From Choristoneura fumiferana (taxonomy: Eukaryota > Arthropoda > Insecta > Lepidoptera > Tortricidae), in the NCBI RefSeq assembly GCF_025370935.1, contig NC_133483.1:1-64000 (forward strand): a stretch of DNA of 64,000 nt, written 5' to 3'. This document shows, piece after piece, positions 46,290 to 58,121 of the stretch. Positions within the stretch are counted from its first letter, which is position 1; the number at the start of each line of letters is the position of its first letter. A program made the translations under genes and the position numbers. The notes beneath the pieces are model-generated. The model saw nothing but the letters and a program-made list of their open reading frames with translations, was not told where the DNA came from and did no database searches.

Positions 46290-46445
46290 AGACCATCATT
46301 GCCAAGAAGAATGCGCCGCAAGAATTACTAGAATTACTAGATTATTGTATTGTCACGCAATTTACATAAGTATTTAAGTAACTTGCAAGATTTGATTACA
46401 GACAGACAGACAACGGGACAGGTGAAACTAAATAAGCTTGTATTA
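46290..46445 (+). repeat. Dispersed repeat, relative of 13860-14200
   Basis: Shares attgtattgtcacgcaattt, acagacagacagacaacggg and gtgaaactaaataagcttg. From 46446 to 47139 only repeat-like sequence with short mirrored words is seen. Confidence 0.6.
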
Positions 46446-47139
46446 TTGCCTTGTTTTTATTTGTGTTTATAAAGGCATTTTTGTTATGTTTACCTACTCA
46501 TTAAAACTATACCATATTGAAGTGCTTTTACTTAATTACATTTACATTCACTCGTTCATTTCATTCATTCACTTTTTTTGCTATCAGTACTTCATGTAGC
46601 TATGTGTGTAATCATGCACCAACTCTGGTAGCGCCTAGCGCGTACACAGCAGTGCACACACCGGCCCAACGAGCGCTAACGAATGGGTTTCGTTCGTTTG
46701 CGCTTTTAGAAACCGAGCAGTGTTGTATTTTCTGCGCTGGACGTTGGGCGATTGAAATTGGGCCAACGCCTCGCCAAACGAAGAGGCAGAGGTTTGACGC
46801 AACGGTTTTTAGCTCTCGTGCGAATACGAGGCCTGAGGGTCCGGTTATACGCTCAATCATGCTTGCGCAAATTCCAATTTGCACGAGCAAGCATGTGCGT
46901 TTAGGCCAGACTACACGCATCGACTTGCATGCGCAAACGGTTTGTGCAAAAATTGTATGGCGTCTACAAGCCATTTGTGCGGAATATCGCTGCCGTCGTA
47001 GCACACAGGACCGGCCTTAGCCCTCCAAGCGTTAGACATAATACTCGCATTCCTTCCTGAGAGGTAATTCTATAACAGGTAAACGTGGTCTAATTTTCTT
47101 GTAGATCGTTAAAAAGTCGTAGTCAAATTAGGTACTTAA

Positions 47140-47239
47140 CGCATTCACTGCCACCGACGCATATATCATAATTATTCATACATTTTGAACGCACATGTGC
47201 GTCGGTGGCACCTGTGGAAGTCAGGTGGCAGTGAATGCG
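47140..47239. mobile_element. Short fold-back element
   Basis: cgcattcactgccaccgacg at the left; cgtcggtggcac and aggtggcagtgaatgcg at the right. About 100 bp. Confidence 0.7.
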
Positions 47240-47328
47240 TCGAGCTGGCGCGTGCGACGCCCTGTAGGTGCTAACGCATCGGCATCGGGCATTTGTTCCG
47301 CCAACCTTCCCCACCCACTTAAAGATTA

Positions 47329-47471
47329 TGCCCGGTTCACATAATTCCAGTAAAATCGTGCCAGTAGCGATACATCGCGAGGCAACAACCCAAACGAGTT
47401 ACACAAGATCGATCGAGCGCCGCAGTGTCGCGCTACTGGAACGGCTTTACTGGAATAATGTGAACAGGGCA
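47329..47471. mobile_element. 143-bp MITE with TTA duplication
   Basis: TGCCCGGTTCACATAATTCC against the right end reversed, TGCCCTGTTCACATTATTCC: two mismatches in 20. TTA flanks both sides (47326-47328, 47472-47474). Confidence 0.8.
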
Positions 47472-47581
47472 TTACACTTACTGGGCGGCGCGGACCGCTT
47501 TTCGTCCATTCGGTTGCGGGAAAATCGGGAAACGGAAGCGTATAATGAAACTAATGTTAACGTATTCAATTGAACATTCAT

Positions 47582-47587
47582 TTTATT
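47582..47587 (-). terminator. AATAAA polyadenylation signal
   Basis: AATAAA on the minus strand 16 bp after the stop at 47603-47605 of the lysine-rich gene. Confidence 0.5.
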
Positions 47588-47602
47588 AATTATTGGTCGC
47601 GG

Positions 47603-50005
47603 TCAGCAGCCGAACAGGCTGGCCTCGATGGCGCGCTCCGAGTCCCACGCGGCGACCGGCGCCGGGGAGCGCCGCGGCTTGTCGCGCTTCTTCTTCTTCT
47701 TTTTCGGGATCGCGGGTGGGGTCGGGTCGGGTTCGGGGTCGGGGTCGGGGTCGCGGACGGAGGTCCTCCGCCTGCGGGGCGTCCGGGCGGGGCGGGGGGG
47801 GCGCGCTCGCAGTCGGCGCCCAGCAGCGGGTGGCGCGCGCGCGTGGCGGGCAGCGGCAGCGCGGGGGCGACGCGGGCGGCGCGGGGGCGGCGAGGCGCGC
47901 GCGGCCGCGGCACGCGCTCGCGCAGCCGCAGCGCGCCCAGCAGGCGGGCGCGCGCAGCCGGCCCGCCGCAAGCAGCGCGGCGCGTGCGGGCGCCGGCGAG
48001 GGCAGCGCCTCGTAGTGGCGGCCGGCGGCGCGCAGCCGGCAGCGCGCGCCGGGCGCCAGCGCCGCGCCCGCCAGCGCCGCCGCAGCCAGCCCGCGCGGCG
48101 CCAGCACCAGCCACGCGTCCTCGTGGGCGCCCACGACGCAGGCGCCGGCCGCGCCGCCGGCCGCCTCTGTCAGCCGCGACCGCGCCCGCAGGTACCGCGC
48201 GAGGCGGCCGGAGGCCCGCTCCTCCCGCTCGTCCGGCTCCTCCTCGAACGTGATCCGCTCTCTTATCTTGAGCGGTCTCGGCGCGGGCGTGGGAGCGGCC
48301 GGCGAGGCGGGCGCGGCCGCTCGTCGTCGGAGCCTGAGTCTTCGCGGACGAGCTCCCGGCCGCTGTGACGGGGGGCGCGCGGCGCCGGCGAGGGCGAGGG
48401 CCGCGGCTCCGACCGGCGCTCCTGGACGACCGTCTCCTCCGCCTCAAACTTGTCAATGACCGCATCCTCGGTGTCGGAAGTGGCCTTTTTCGTTTTTTTC
48501 TTTTTCTTCCTGGGGCTCCTCGGCGTCGACGCCCGTCCCGGCGGAGTCACGCTCGGCGCGGCCGCTTGTGTTTCTTCCTCTGGGGCTGGTCGCGGTCGGG
48601 CGTGCCGCTGCGCGCGCGCGCTTGCCGCGGGTGGCGGGGGTCGCGGATGTCGAGGGGGTCGCGGGGCTGGCGGGTGTCGCGGGGGTCGCGGCCTGCTCTT
48701 GTTTGACCTGCAGGCGCAGGTAGCGCTCGGCGGCGGCCGCGTCGTGGCCGTTGGTCTCGCGCTTAACGGGCGACGGGCTGCTCGGTTCGCGCTTTATTTT
48801 TTTCTTTTTTTTGACGCGCGGCTCATCGGCTGCGGGCTCGCTGTGATCGCCGTTTTTAAACAACTCTTTTTGAAGTTTCCTTTTGAAGCTCTTATCGAAA
48901 TCTGACTCTTGTTCATTAGCCCTAAAACATGAAAAAATAAATTATCTAGCGTGTGAAATGATCAACAGGAAACTTGGGTTGGGCAATAGGAAACTGTTAT
49001 TGGTCTTGCTCAAATTCTGGGTAGGTCTAGGTATATAGTTGAAAAATTAAAGAGAGATGTTGTATCCTCTGCTTTATGTGAACTTAATACAGATGTACTG
49101 CATAACAGTTTCGCATTGTATTTTATCAGAAAAGTTCTTATTTTTATGCTCTCAACTAAATGAGTTTCTGTACCCAACATTATAGCCATTTTGACATTTG
49201 GACACTACACCAGAGGTGACCTCTAACACAAGCAAATAATTTAAAACAGATCATACTCATCAAACTGTACAACATTAGTTCAGCGACTTTTAAAAATAAT
49301 GGAGTCTGACTTTCCCTTTTTCATACAACAATTACATACTGTTATCAATGTATGCCATTCTAGAATACAATTGATGTCGCCTGTCACGCTAGAAATATCA
49401 AACATTTTGCTTTACGTTGTTTCTTCAAATAAACTTTAAACTGGTAGTTACCCCACCGAAAACTAGCAGATTATCGAACAAGACGTCCACTTACCTGCCA
49501 TGTCTCAGTCAACCTCCACACTGGCAGAATCATCAAAAAATTTATGGAGACCCTTTCTCCTAAATTTGAATTGAATTGAATAATTGAAAAAAACTAATTA
49601 TTTTTAAGTCTCTGAACTAATGTCGCTCAGTTTGATGAGTACAATCTATGTTTTAATTATGTGCTCGTATGACTTGGTCACTTATTTTTGTGTGGTTCAG
49701 ATTGATTTTTACACTGGACCGTAGGTAAGTATGTGTATGTGTAAATTTTTCTTCCTATGTATAAAAAATGCATAAAAATAACAGACTGCGTTGAGGAATT
49801 GATGAATAAAGGCGAACTTATGTAATGAAAGAATTTCTTTCAGTATTAATAATGTTTTTTTAATATAAATAAATAGTAAGTACATCTATGTAGTACGCCA
49901 GAACAAGAACATACGAACTCGCAACCTAACTTACATGACTCCGTTCTCAGATTGGTCACTCGACGTGTCGGTCCAGGCGAAGTTGTCTTCCGAGGACGAC
50001 TCCAT
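47603..50005 (-). CDS. Lysine-rich charged protein, possible RNA polymerase I RPA34/PAF49-like subunit
   Basis: Exon 1 is 50005-49935 (MESSSEDNFAWTDTSSDQS) ending AT|GTAAGT in phase 2; exon 2 opens after TTTTAG at 48921, completing Met, then ANEQESDFDKSFKRKLQKEL. It continues with a VKKKKKIKREP patch, a Thr/Pro/Ala tract, PRKKKKKTKKATSDTEDAV, KIRERITFEEEPDEREERAS, a compact Ala/Leu-rich domain (DAWLVLAPRGL...RCRLRAAGRHYEALPS) and a basic tail IPKKKKKKRDK ending EASLFGC. The compact domain followed by a Lys-rich tail recalls the dimerisation module of RPA34/PAF49, but the order differs from the vertebrate protein and the match is weak. At least three frame changes in G/C runs (about 48555, 48270 and 47940-47800) break exon 2. 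The basic runs suggest a nuclear protein. Confidence 0.55.
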
Positions 50006-51089
50006 TCATAATTTAATGCAACTTTTAAGTGCTCGACATATTGACTTAAGGTTATAATAAAAGTGATAACCCATCGCACCAAAAATCAAAATATAACCTA
50101 ACAATATTTTTTTTTTATTTACTTTGCACACTTGCCTTTGCCTTAGCATACACCTACAGTGATTTAACATCTAGGCAATTTGCCAGAACAAAAAATGTGG
50201 CGTTATCTGGGAAAAGGTACCTTGTTGTCGGTATTGAGTTATTGATATCCCCATAATCTACATACATTTAGCTATCGAACCATGTAAGAAAACATGCATG
50301 TAGGTTTAATAGATAATTTTTTTTAAAAAAGCCACAAAAGGTGATTATGAGAAAATTGAATTCAAACTTATACACCCAATAAAAGTATGTTATTGTTGGA
50401 AGTTACATAGATGACATGCTATTTGAGTAGATTGTACGGGCTTTCAGGTTTCATGAATAATTTGTAATTGGTACAACGGTTTTCCTATAGTTTACCTTGC
50501 CAAAGTGCATAAAGTAAAAAAAAGTTTTTGGTTTTTTAACTTTTTTTCTATTTATAGTATATTCCATTGGATTTTATCGAAGGAAAAAAATATTATGCGT
50601 AATTGGACACTAAATAAGAACTACTCCGTTTTGAATTAACGTTGTTTTATTATATAAAAAAATAATTTAACAAAAATAACTTTGTTGTTTACAAATGTAA
50701 TTAAACAGTCAAAATCAACAAACTTAATATATTAGTACGCTAAAACATAGCCAAATGAGACCAAATTAACTCAACAAATCTTAAAAAACTAGTTTTTTCA
50801 GTCTCAAAATTCAAGGTAAAGTTTAGTAAAAAGTTGGTACAAATCACTATATATTTTCTAAAAGGTACCTTATCGTCGGTGGTAAAATATTTAGTGATTA
50901 TGAAGTGATATCATTTGAAAACGACTAATAACTTACGATTAATTTTAATAGTCTTAATTTAAGAACACTGTAGTATTAAAACTCTTACCAAAACATATAA
51001 TTTTGTCTCAACAACTAAATGATTAACGTATTTGAAAAGGTACCTTATTGTCGCCGTAAAATGTTTAGTGACATAGTTGAGAATAAGAT

Positions 51090-51420
51090 CTAAAAAAATG
51101 CTTTTGATTTGTAATTGTAACTATTAATCGTTATTATTATTACTATAAAATCAACCTCTAAAGACCCAGCAGGTGGTAGACCTTGTGCAAGGTCCGCCCG
51201 GATTGCTACCACCATCTTGCTCGCTAATCCTGCGTGAATAGCTGCTGCATTGTTGTGTTTCGGCGTGGAGAGTAAGACAGCCGGTGAAATTACTGGCATT
51301 TGAGGTATCCATCTTAGGCCTCTAGGTTGGCAACGCATCTGCAATCCCCTGGTGTTGCAGGTGTCTAAGGGCGGTGGTAATCTCTTACCATCAGGGGACC
51401 CACTTGCTCGTTTGCCATCC
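51090..51420 (-). mobile_element. SINE-like repeat
   Basis: Contains ggtggtagaccttgtgcaag, tggcaacgcatctgcaatcc and gggcggtggtaatctcttac followed by tcaggggacccacttgctcg. The end matches the short piece at 1041-1107. It is a repeat type I associate with lepidopteran genomes. Confidence 0.55.
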
Positions 51421-51460
51421 AGTCGAATAAAAAGACAAATTGGCGTAAATCGTTAATAAG

Positions 51461-51803
51461 GCCTTAACACTAGCGATTCGCGGGAGAGTTGAAAGCGTGG
51501 CAAGCGTGCAGTGAATTCGCTGCGAGCGTATAAACGATTTCGCCGCAAGCGCGCAACGATTCGCTGCTGCAGCGCATGGCGAGTTCGCTGCTTTAGCGCC
51601 AAAAACGCCATATTGTAGACTTTCGTATAATAAATAGGGCGTCTTCGGCGCTAACGCAGCGAACTCGCAGCGACATCGTTGCGCGCTCGTGCGGCGATAT
51701 CGTTTCATGCTCGCAGTGAAAATCGTTACGCGCTCGAAGCGAACTTCGCTGCGCGCTCACCTCGCTTTCAACTCGCCGCAAATCGCTAGTGTAATAAGGC
51801 CTA
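51461..51803. mobile_element. Fold-back MITE, cactagcgatt arms
   Basis: acactagcgattcgcgggag at the left; cgccgcaaatcgctagtgt at the right. ggcctta / taaggcc extend the pairing by a gapped 8 bp. The inside is built of gcgaactcgc-like words on both strands. Confidence 0.7.
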
Positions 51804-51919
51804 TGGCTAACCGCTTAAGGTGGCCAGTTTATATGATTACCACTCTAATTAAACGCATTTTATGATGATTCTTGATGTTTTTTACGCGCCGACAAGCACC
51901 GCAATGGGCCCGCGTGGAA

Positions 51920-51990
51920 TAATGCCCAAGCTCTCTCATTCTGAGAGGAGGCCTGTGCCCAGCAGTGGACGTATAGGCTAGGATGATGAT
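51920..51990 (+). mobile_element. RTE-type 3' end with (gat)n tail
   Basis: gaggaggcctgtgcccagca, gtggacgtataggct and gatgatgatgatgat. This is the 3' end I know from lepidopteran RTE elements. The reverse of this segment lies at 63520-63575. Confidence 0.55.
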
Positions 51991-52286
51991 GATGATGACG
52001 CGCCGACAAAGTACCGACGTCCGACACTCTTCCAACCGATATCGAGCGCACAGAAAGCATTCAAGACGGCCACCGACAATAGGTACTTTCTTACTAAACT
52101 TTAAGGGATGTTTAAACTCATAAAAAATCGATTAAAAATTGTGTTCTGTCAAATTAAAATTTAGACCCTGCTTATTAATATAGAGTAAAAAAAAGAAAAA
52201 TGATTTTTTTCGACATTTTACTTTCAAGGCGCGATTATCTAGGAAACATAGAACCGACAACAAGGTACCTTTTACCATAATAACGG

Positions 52287-52655
52287 TGAACCGTACTGGT
52301 TCAACACTCAGAAGTAAGGAGTTTGAATGCAGAAACACTCAGCAGTATTGGAAAACAGTTTTATTGTTTAAAAGTTACAACAGTTCAACTTAGTTAAGTA
52401 GACAAATCGCAGTACTCTCAAATTATTTTACTAGCCCTGATGCTGAAAAACGAATGTCCCGGCATACCACCGTAGGCCGTCTGTCAAATGTCTTTCCCGC
52501 CATTTTACTTGCTTGTGATTGGTCGTCGATAAGTGTCATCCCTCGACCGATCACAAGAAACCAACACAACTATTTTTAATTATAAATATTATTTAAATGG
52601 CTTCGAAAATTAACCAATATGTTAATAATAACTAATATATAAATATTTTATAACA
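52287..52655 (-). repeat. Gypsy 3' LTR
   Basis: 369 bp, near-identical to 58740-59108; small indels in A and T runs only, as far as I can see. Confidence 0.92.
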
Positions 52656-53459
52656 GCTCGGCCATCCGCTTTTCAACGAGTCCCTCGTTGTTATGTGTAA
52701 GTTTAACCAAAATAAAAATAAGTGAAAAAGAGCAAAACAAAAAAAACACAACACTAAGTAACAGGCTGTAAACTATACAAAAATAGTGTATGTAACATAA
52801 AGTAAAAGAAATTAAGAACATGCATACCATTAAAGTTGTTTACATTACCTAAGCCGAATTAGTCACTAGTTAATAGAACTCAGATTAAATTCTTAGTTCA
52901 TTTATTCTTAGATTTACTTTTAAACTTCCTTGTATTATTACATAACTTTCATTAACAAAATATTTATAACTTTTCAGGGTGTCGGTTACCTGACATCCTT
53001 CACTTACTTCACATTTTTAATATCAGCAGTATACTCATTAATCCATGACCTTGACCAATAAGTATACTTATGTTTCAATGACTAAAATGTGTGGCATCCG
53101 TTACCTGACACCCCACACTAATTCATCAGTTCATTACCCTAACCAATGAATCAGTATTTACTAGTCCATGACGTTGACCCGCAAATATTTTAGTCATTTG
53201 TACATAAACCAATTTCGATGATACATGACACTAATCATCGATAAGTACAATCGCATTTTCATTAATTAAATCTATTAGAAATAGGTACTCGAATACAATC
53301 AACCGAAAATAATTCATCATTAGTTTACCCATTTATTTAAGTCGGCAACCAATACTTAAATTTCATTGATGTATGTAAATAAATTTAATCGATATCTATT
53401 TACAAGTCTTAACTAGTATATCCGTCTTTAACAACGTATTCATTTTCTATACATTTATT

Positions 53460-56400
53460 TTACAAGTCTCCACATTCCGATTCGCTATCGTTACGCTCGG
53501 ATTCACAATCGGTTGATACGGGTTCATTAAAACAGACCCATGGAAATATTTTATCAATGGCTACTATAGCCTCATACTTCTTACTAGTTTTTGTGAGGGG
53601 TGTGTCCTCGACCACGAATCTATCGTTGGGGAGTACCTTCTTAATTCTATAGGGGCCTTTACACTTAGGTTCAAGTTTCTTTGACTGACCTTCTATACCT
53701 GTTGGAACTCTAGCTACTCTGACCAAATCACCTTCTTTGAAACGCACTCCTATTTTCCTGTACCTATCATACCGTTTCTTGTCCTTTTCCTGTTGTGTCC
53801 TAATAAGTTCACCGGCAGCAGCCCTTACATCATCCAGATTTTCCCCGACATCGGAAGTTACTTCGTTTATTACATCATTTAGCAGACCTTCAGATGGGTT
53901 GGTTAAGTTTCGACCAAAAAGAAGTTCAGCTGGAGTCTTTTTAGTGGTGGCATGTACTGTGGTGTTGATACCCAACTGAATGTCTGGTAAATGTTCATCC
54001 CATAAACCGTTCGGTTTGTCATGATTCATTGCCCCGAGCGCCGCCAAAATGGTCCTATTATACCGTTCCACTTGGCCATTCGCTCGGGGTGTGGCAACGG
54101 CATTCAACACGTGTTTAACACCGCATGATTGGGTAAATTCCTTAAACTTCCTACTAGTAAAGCTTGTCCCTTGATCTGTAATCAGGCGGGCTGGTACGCC
54201 AAAGTAACTAAAGTGCTCTTTGAATACTCTAATGCTTGTAACTGACTTCGTATTTCGCACAGCCGTGATGTCAACAAATTTAGTAAACGCGTCCACGATA
54301 ACTAGTATGTATGTATTGCCACGCTTAGTGCGGATAAACGGGCCAAGATGATCCGCATGTATGGTATGAAACGGGATGATAGCTTTAGGGATCGGGTGTA
54401 GTTCACCGGGCTTGGCACCACTTGGCAGCTTATGATGTGCGCACTGAAGGCAAGCTGAAACATATTTTTTTACAAACCGTCTCATCTTCGGGAACCAATA
54501 TGTAGCTTGTAAGCGTGCCAAAGTTTTGTCAAACCCAAAGTGTCCCACGTCATCATGATTGGCTTTCAACAGCTGCCATCTGGTGCCACTTGGAACAACC
54601 CAACGAATAGTGTTTTCGTCAATTATGCGATATACACGTCCATTTACAAGCTTGTAATTTTTAAAAATATCAACGGCATCTTTACATTTAGAGTCGCCTA
54701 AGATATCAGCTATATTTTTAATGTCTTGGTCCGTCTGTTGCACCGTCGCAAGCCAATCGTCAGTACCAACTGAAAGTACCTCTAACACGTGTTCGGTATC
54801 TGGACTACCATCTATAGCACCCCGACTAAGAGCATCTACATGTGCCATTTTGTCACCAGGACGATATTCTATTGAACAGTCATACTCTAGGAACTGCAAC
54901 CACCAACGAGCGATACGCGGGACTAAATCGCGTTTGCTCAAAGTGGTACGTAAGGCATTGCAGTCTGTTACGATCGTGAATCTAATGCCCAGTAAATAGT
55001 GCCTAAACCTGTTTAGCGAAGCAATAATAGCGAGGGTTTCAAGTTCAAAGGAGTGGAACTTTTGCTCATCGACACTGGTTTGCCTACTATAATAAGCAAT
55101 AGGTTTGAATACCCCAGGCTTGTCTTGCTGCATTAAGATACCGGCTACTCCGTACTTGCTCGCATCGGTGTGAAGTTGGGTTAGTGCATTAGGGTCATAA
55201 AGCCCCAGGACCGGCCTTTGTACTAAAATCTGTTTTAGTGTCTCAAATGATCCCAGTTCTTCACTACCCCACCTCCAAGGAGTGTCTTTCTTCAACAAGC
55301 TAGTTAAAGGGCGCGCTATCAAGGCGAATCCTGCAACAAACCTCCTAAAGAAACTAGCAAGTCCTAAAAATCTCCTAACTTCATGAACATTGGTTGGTGT
55401 AGGGAATCTGGATATGGCTTCTGTCTTGAGGGACCCTGGTCTAACACCTTCTGAACTGACTTCGTAACCCAGGTAGTCTATTTTACTATAGAAAAAATTG
55501 CACTTACTCATTTTGAGTGTTAGACCACTTTTTGCTAGTAAACTCAGCACCTCTTCCAACCGTACCATACCCTCGTCGAAGGACTTAGCAGGGATCAAAA
55601 TATCGTCCATGTAGACCAATGCATAAGACGAAGCGGACGAATTGTGAATGATTTTATTCATTGTACGCTGAAATACGGATGGTGCGTTTACTAGCCCAAA
55701 GGGCATCCTGTTATACTCGTACTGACCTTGAGGGGTAACGAAGGCAGTTTTTTCCCGAGAACTCTCAGCTATTGGAATCTGGTAGTAGCCTGACGCCAAG
55801 TCGAGGGTAATGAAAAGAGAATTTCCCGCTAATAAGTCTAACTGGTCCTCGATACGAGGTAAAGGGTAGTGCTCTTTCTTTGTTTTGCGATTCAGAGCGC
55901 GATAGTCAACGCATAATCTCTTCTCTCCAGACTTCTTGTTGACTAGCACTATAGGACTCGCATAAGGACTGTTAGACTCCCGAATAATGCCAGTTTCTAA
56001 CATTTCTTTTATCATATCTTGAACTAATTGGCGTTCAGTAAAGGATAAACGGTATGGTCGATAGACTACAGGGTCAGGATCATCCAGTTGAATCACCATT
56101 TCAGTTTCTGTTGTAAATCCAAGATCTTTTAATCCAATCGAAAAACAAGATTTATATTTATCCAACAGGACTCTTAATGACTCCTTTTGCTGGGCTGTTA
56201 AGTTTTCTCCACAACTAATTGGTGATTCATCTGTGGACGGTTGCTCACTAGCGTCTAATCTTTGAACCTGTAGACTATCAGTTAAAGCGTGGCTCCGAGT
56301 TATAAGGCTACCCTTTTCTATAACCAGATTATTGTTGCTAATATTCTGAATAAGGACCCTACCCGTACCCTGCGTCAATTGATACTCGCCGGGTAATAAA

Positions 56401-58121
56401 TAATGTTCATGGCCTACAATATTGCGCACGGTTCCATTAACGTAAACCTTACCCGAAAAATAATTGCGCGAGCCAACTAGGACCGCTCTTAGTTCGCCGC
56501 ATCCTATGCGCGTCTCTTCCTCACATAAAAGCGGACAAATCAGAACCGTCTCTGCACTAACCCTCTGAAAAATGACATCCGATTCTGTCTTGACTATTTT
56601 GACTGATGGTCTTTCGGTAAAAGTGTGGCCTAGTAGTACAGGACAATTTATTAAATAATCATCTACTATTAAAATCTCTACGTGATTTTCTACTACGCCC
56701 TGCACTTCTATCGTAACATTAGCTTTACCAAGTGGGTTATATGGCACGTTACCTATACCTCTTAATAATGGCACTTTTCCTACCTTCCAATCTATTGCTA
56801 AACGCTGAGCTTCACTGAGACGCACCAAAGTACCTTCGCTCCCCAAATCAACAAGACATTCTGAAAATAGACCGTTAATTTTGATAGGCATTCTATACTT
56901 AGCACTTGAATCACCTGTGTTTTCTACTTTCAAAATTGTTTTTGGTTTATCATTGGTACTTTGCTTTGTCCCAGGACACTCAGTGTCCTTATGCCCTAAT
57001 AAATTACACTTAGCGCACTGTATCTTCGGTTTTGTGCATCGAAAGAAAGGGTGACCTGGTTCTTTACAATTGTAACATACCATGCTGGATCCGGATTGCT
57101 TTTGAGAACTGACACCTACTTTATTACTAGAAAATGTATTATTTTGTGAGCGCCTATCTCTATCTTTCCCCTTTAACTGTTCGTTTGTGGACCTATCAAC
57201 TTTTACTGTTTTCAGAAACTTGAGAACCAACTCTGGTTCGGTAAATTCTGCTCCTTGTGCACCCAATCTAACACCACGATCTTCTATACCTGCTATGATA
57301 CAATCAACGGCACGTTTTCCCGAAATTTCACATCGATTTAGAAGATTCATTTTAGCATAGTAGTACATTTCTAATGACTCCCCATAGCGTACCTTTTTAT
57401 TGAGCATTTCCGTTAGTAAATCAGCATAATTGTCCCTTGTTGGAAAAGATTCCTTAAGCTTTAGTTTCCATTCTGGCCAAGAGAATAACAGTGAGGGTAG
57501 GCCTTGATACCAGGTTTTAGCTACACCCGTTAATTTTGGTAAAGCGTAGTGGATCACTTGTTTATCGCTCCAACCATAGATTTGTGAACATTCGTCGACT
57601 TTATGAAGCCACGTATCAACCGTTTGTTCCTTGCATAAAGGGTCAAACTCAGGAATTACATTGTTCAACACAGGAAATTTATCACGATCGCTACTATTAT
57701 TCATACCCTTAAGAGCATTAATAAACTTCTCAATAAACAAATTGTTATCTGACTCACGACCACGACGTATTGCTTCACGGGACGGCGTACGAACGCGCGA
57801 AGCTCTGCACCTAGATGAACGTCTGGATTCTGTGCAGCACGTCTCACGCCGCCCTGGAGTACGCGACCGTGTCCTGGAGCGCCAATCACGGGGATATCGC
57901 GAGCTTGTCCTCCTTGAACGTTGTGACCGGGAGCGAGACCGACTAATCGTCAATCGTGATCGCCTTCCTCTCGACCTTCTGGACCGCGACCGGCGGTGGC
58001 GGTTGACACGGCTCTCTTCAGGTGAACGCATACGCCCTCTACCACGGCTACGGCTCCGAGTCGCTTCGCGGAGTCTTAGTGGCGGCGTAAGCGTCCCGTG
58101 AGACGCCCTTCGTTCGTCCAT
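53460..58121 (-). CDS. Gypsy Gag-Pol polyprotein, intact frame of 1,553 residues
   Basis: Begins with an Arg/Ser-rich stretch of about 110 residues, then the capsid-like region. Two zinc knuckles near 350 (CYNCKEPGHPFFRC, CAKCNLLGHKDTEC). Protease near 420 reads LVDLGSEGTLV. RT near 840 carries YMDDILI; RNase H near 980 starts LHTDASKYGVAGIL. Integrase has an H-H-C-C finger near 1190-1230 (NHDDVGHF ... CLQCAHH) and the D-D-E residues in HADHLGPF, LITDQGTSF and GQVERYNR. A chromodomain is not evident; the end holds a GPYRI-type GPY/F module. No stop or frameshift, so it may be young. Odd point: the protease has Leu where the D-T/S-G triad expects Thr or Ser. Confidence 0.93.
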   Translation of the reverse strand: MDERRASHGTLTPPLRLREATRSRSRGRGRMRSPEESRVNRHRRSRSRRSRGRRSRLTISRSRSRSQRSRRTSSRYPRDWRSRTRSRTPGRRETCCTESRRSSRCRASRVRTPSREAIRRGRESDNNLFIEKFINALKGMNNSSDRDKFPVLNNVIPEFDPLCKEQTVDTWLHKVDECSQIYGWSDKQVIHYALPKLTGVAKTWYQGLPSLLFSWPEWKLKLKESFPTRDNYADLLTEMLNKKVRYGESLEMYYYAKMNLLNRCEISGKRAVDCIIAGIEDRGVRLGAQGAEFTEPELVLKFLKTVKVDRSTNEQLKGKDRDRRSQNNTFSSNKVGVSSQKQSGSSMVCYNCKEPGHPFFRCTKPKIQCAKCNLLGHKDTECPGTKQSTNDKPKTILKVENTGDSSAKYRMPIKINGLFSECLVDLGSEGTLVRLSEAQRLAIDWKVGKVPLLRGIGNVPYNPLGKANVTIEVQGVVENHVEILIVDDYLINCPVLLGHTFTERPSVKIVKTESDVIFQRVSAETVLICPLLCEEETRIGCGELRAVLVGSRNYFSGKVYVNGTVRNIVGHEHYLLPGEYQLTQGTGRVLIQNISNNNLVIEKGSLITRSHALTDSLQVQRLDASEQPSTDESPISCGENLTAQQKESLRVLLDKYKSCFSIGLKDLGFTTETEMVIQLDDPDPVVYRPYRLSFTERQLVQDMIKEMLETGIIRESNSPYASPIVLVNKKSGEKRLCVDYRALNRKTKKEHYPLPRIEDQLDLLAGNSLFITLDLASGYYQIPIAESSREKTAFVTPQGQYEYNRMPFGLVNAPSVFQRTMNKIIHNSSASSYALVYMDDILIPAKSFDEGMVRLEEVLSLLAKSGLTLKMSKCNFFYSKIDYLGYEVSSEGVRPGSLKTEAISRFPTPTNVHEVRRFLGLASFFRRFVAGFALIARPLTSLLKKDTPWRWGSEELGSFETLKQILVQRPVLGLYDPNALTQLHTDASKYGVAGILMQQDKPGVFKPIAYYSRQTSVDEQKFHSFELETLAIIASLNRFRHYLLGIRFTIVTDCNALRTTLSKRDLVPRIARWWLQFLEYDCSIEYRPGDKMAHVDALSRGAIDGSPDTEHVLEVLSVGTDDWLATVQQTDQDIKNIADILGDSKCKDAVDIFKNYKLVNGRVYRIIDENTIRWVVPSGTRWQLLKANHDDVGHFGFDKTLARLQATYWFPKMRRFVKKYVSACLQCAHHKLPSGAKPGELHPIPKAIIPFHTIHADHLGPFIRTKRGNTYILVIVDAFTKFVDITAVRNTKSVTSIRVFKEHFSYFGVPARLITDQGTSFTSRKFKEFTQSCGVKHVLNAVATPRANGQVERYNRTILAALGAMNHDKPNGLWDEHLPDIQLGINTTVHATTKKTPAELLFGRNLTNPSEGLLNDVINEVTSDVGENLDDVRAAAGELIRTQQEKDKKRYDRYRKIGVRFKEGDLVRVARVPTGIEGQSKKLEPKCKGPYRIKKVLPNDRFVVEDTPLTKTSKKYEAIVAIDKIFPWVCFNEPVSTDCESERNDSESECGDL

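Noticed and set aside
46517..47020. 167-codon open frame and its antisense partner
   Set aside because: Both strands are open over the same span and the sequence carries mirrored words, as expected from a degraded fold-back element.
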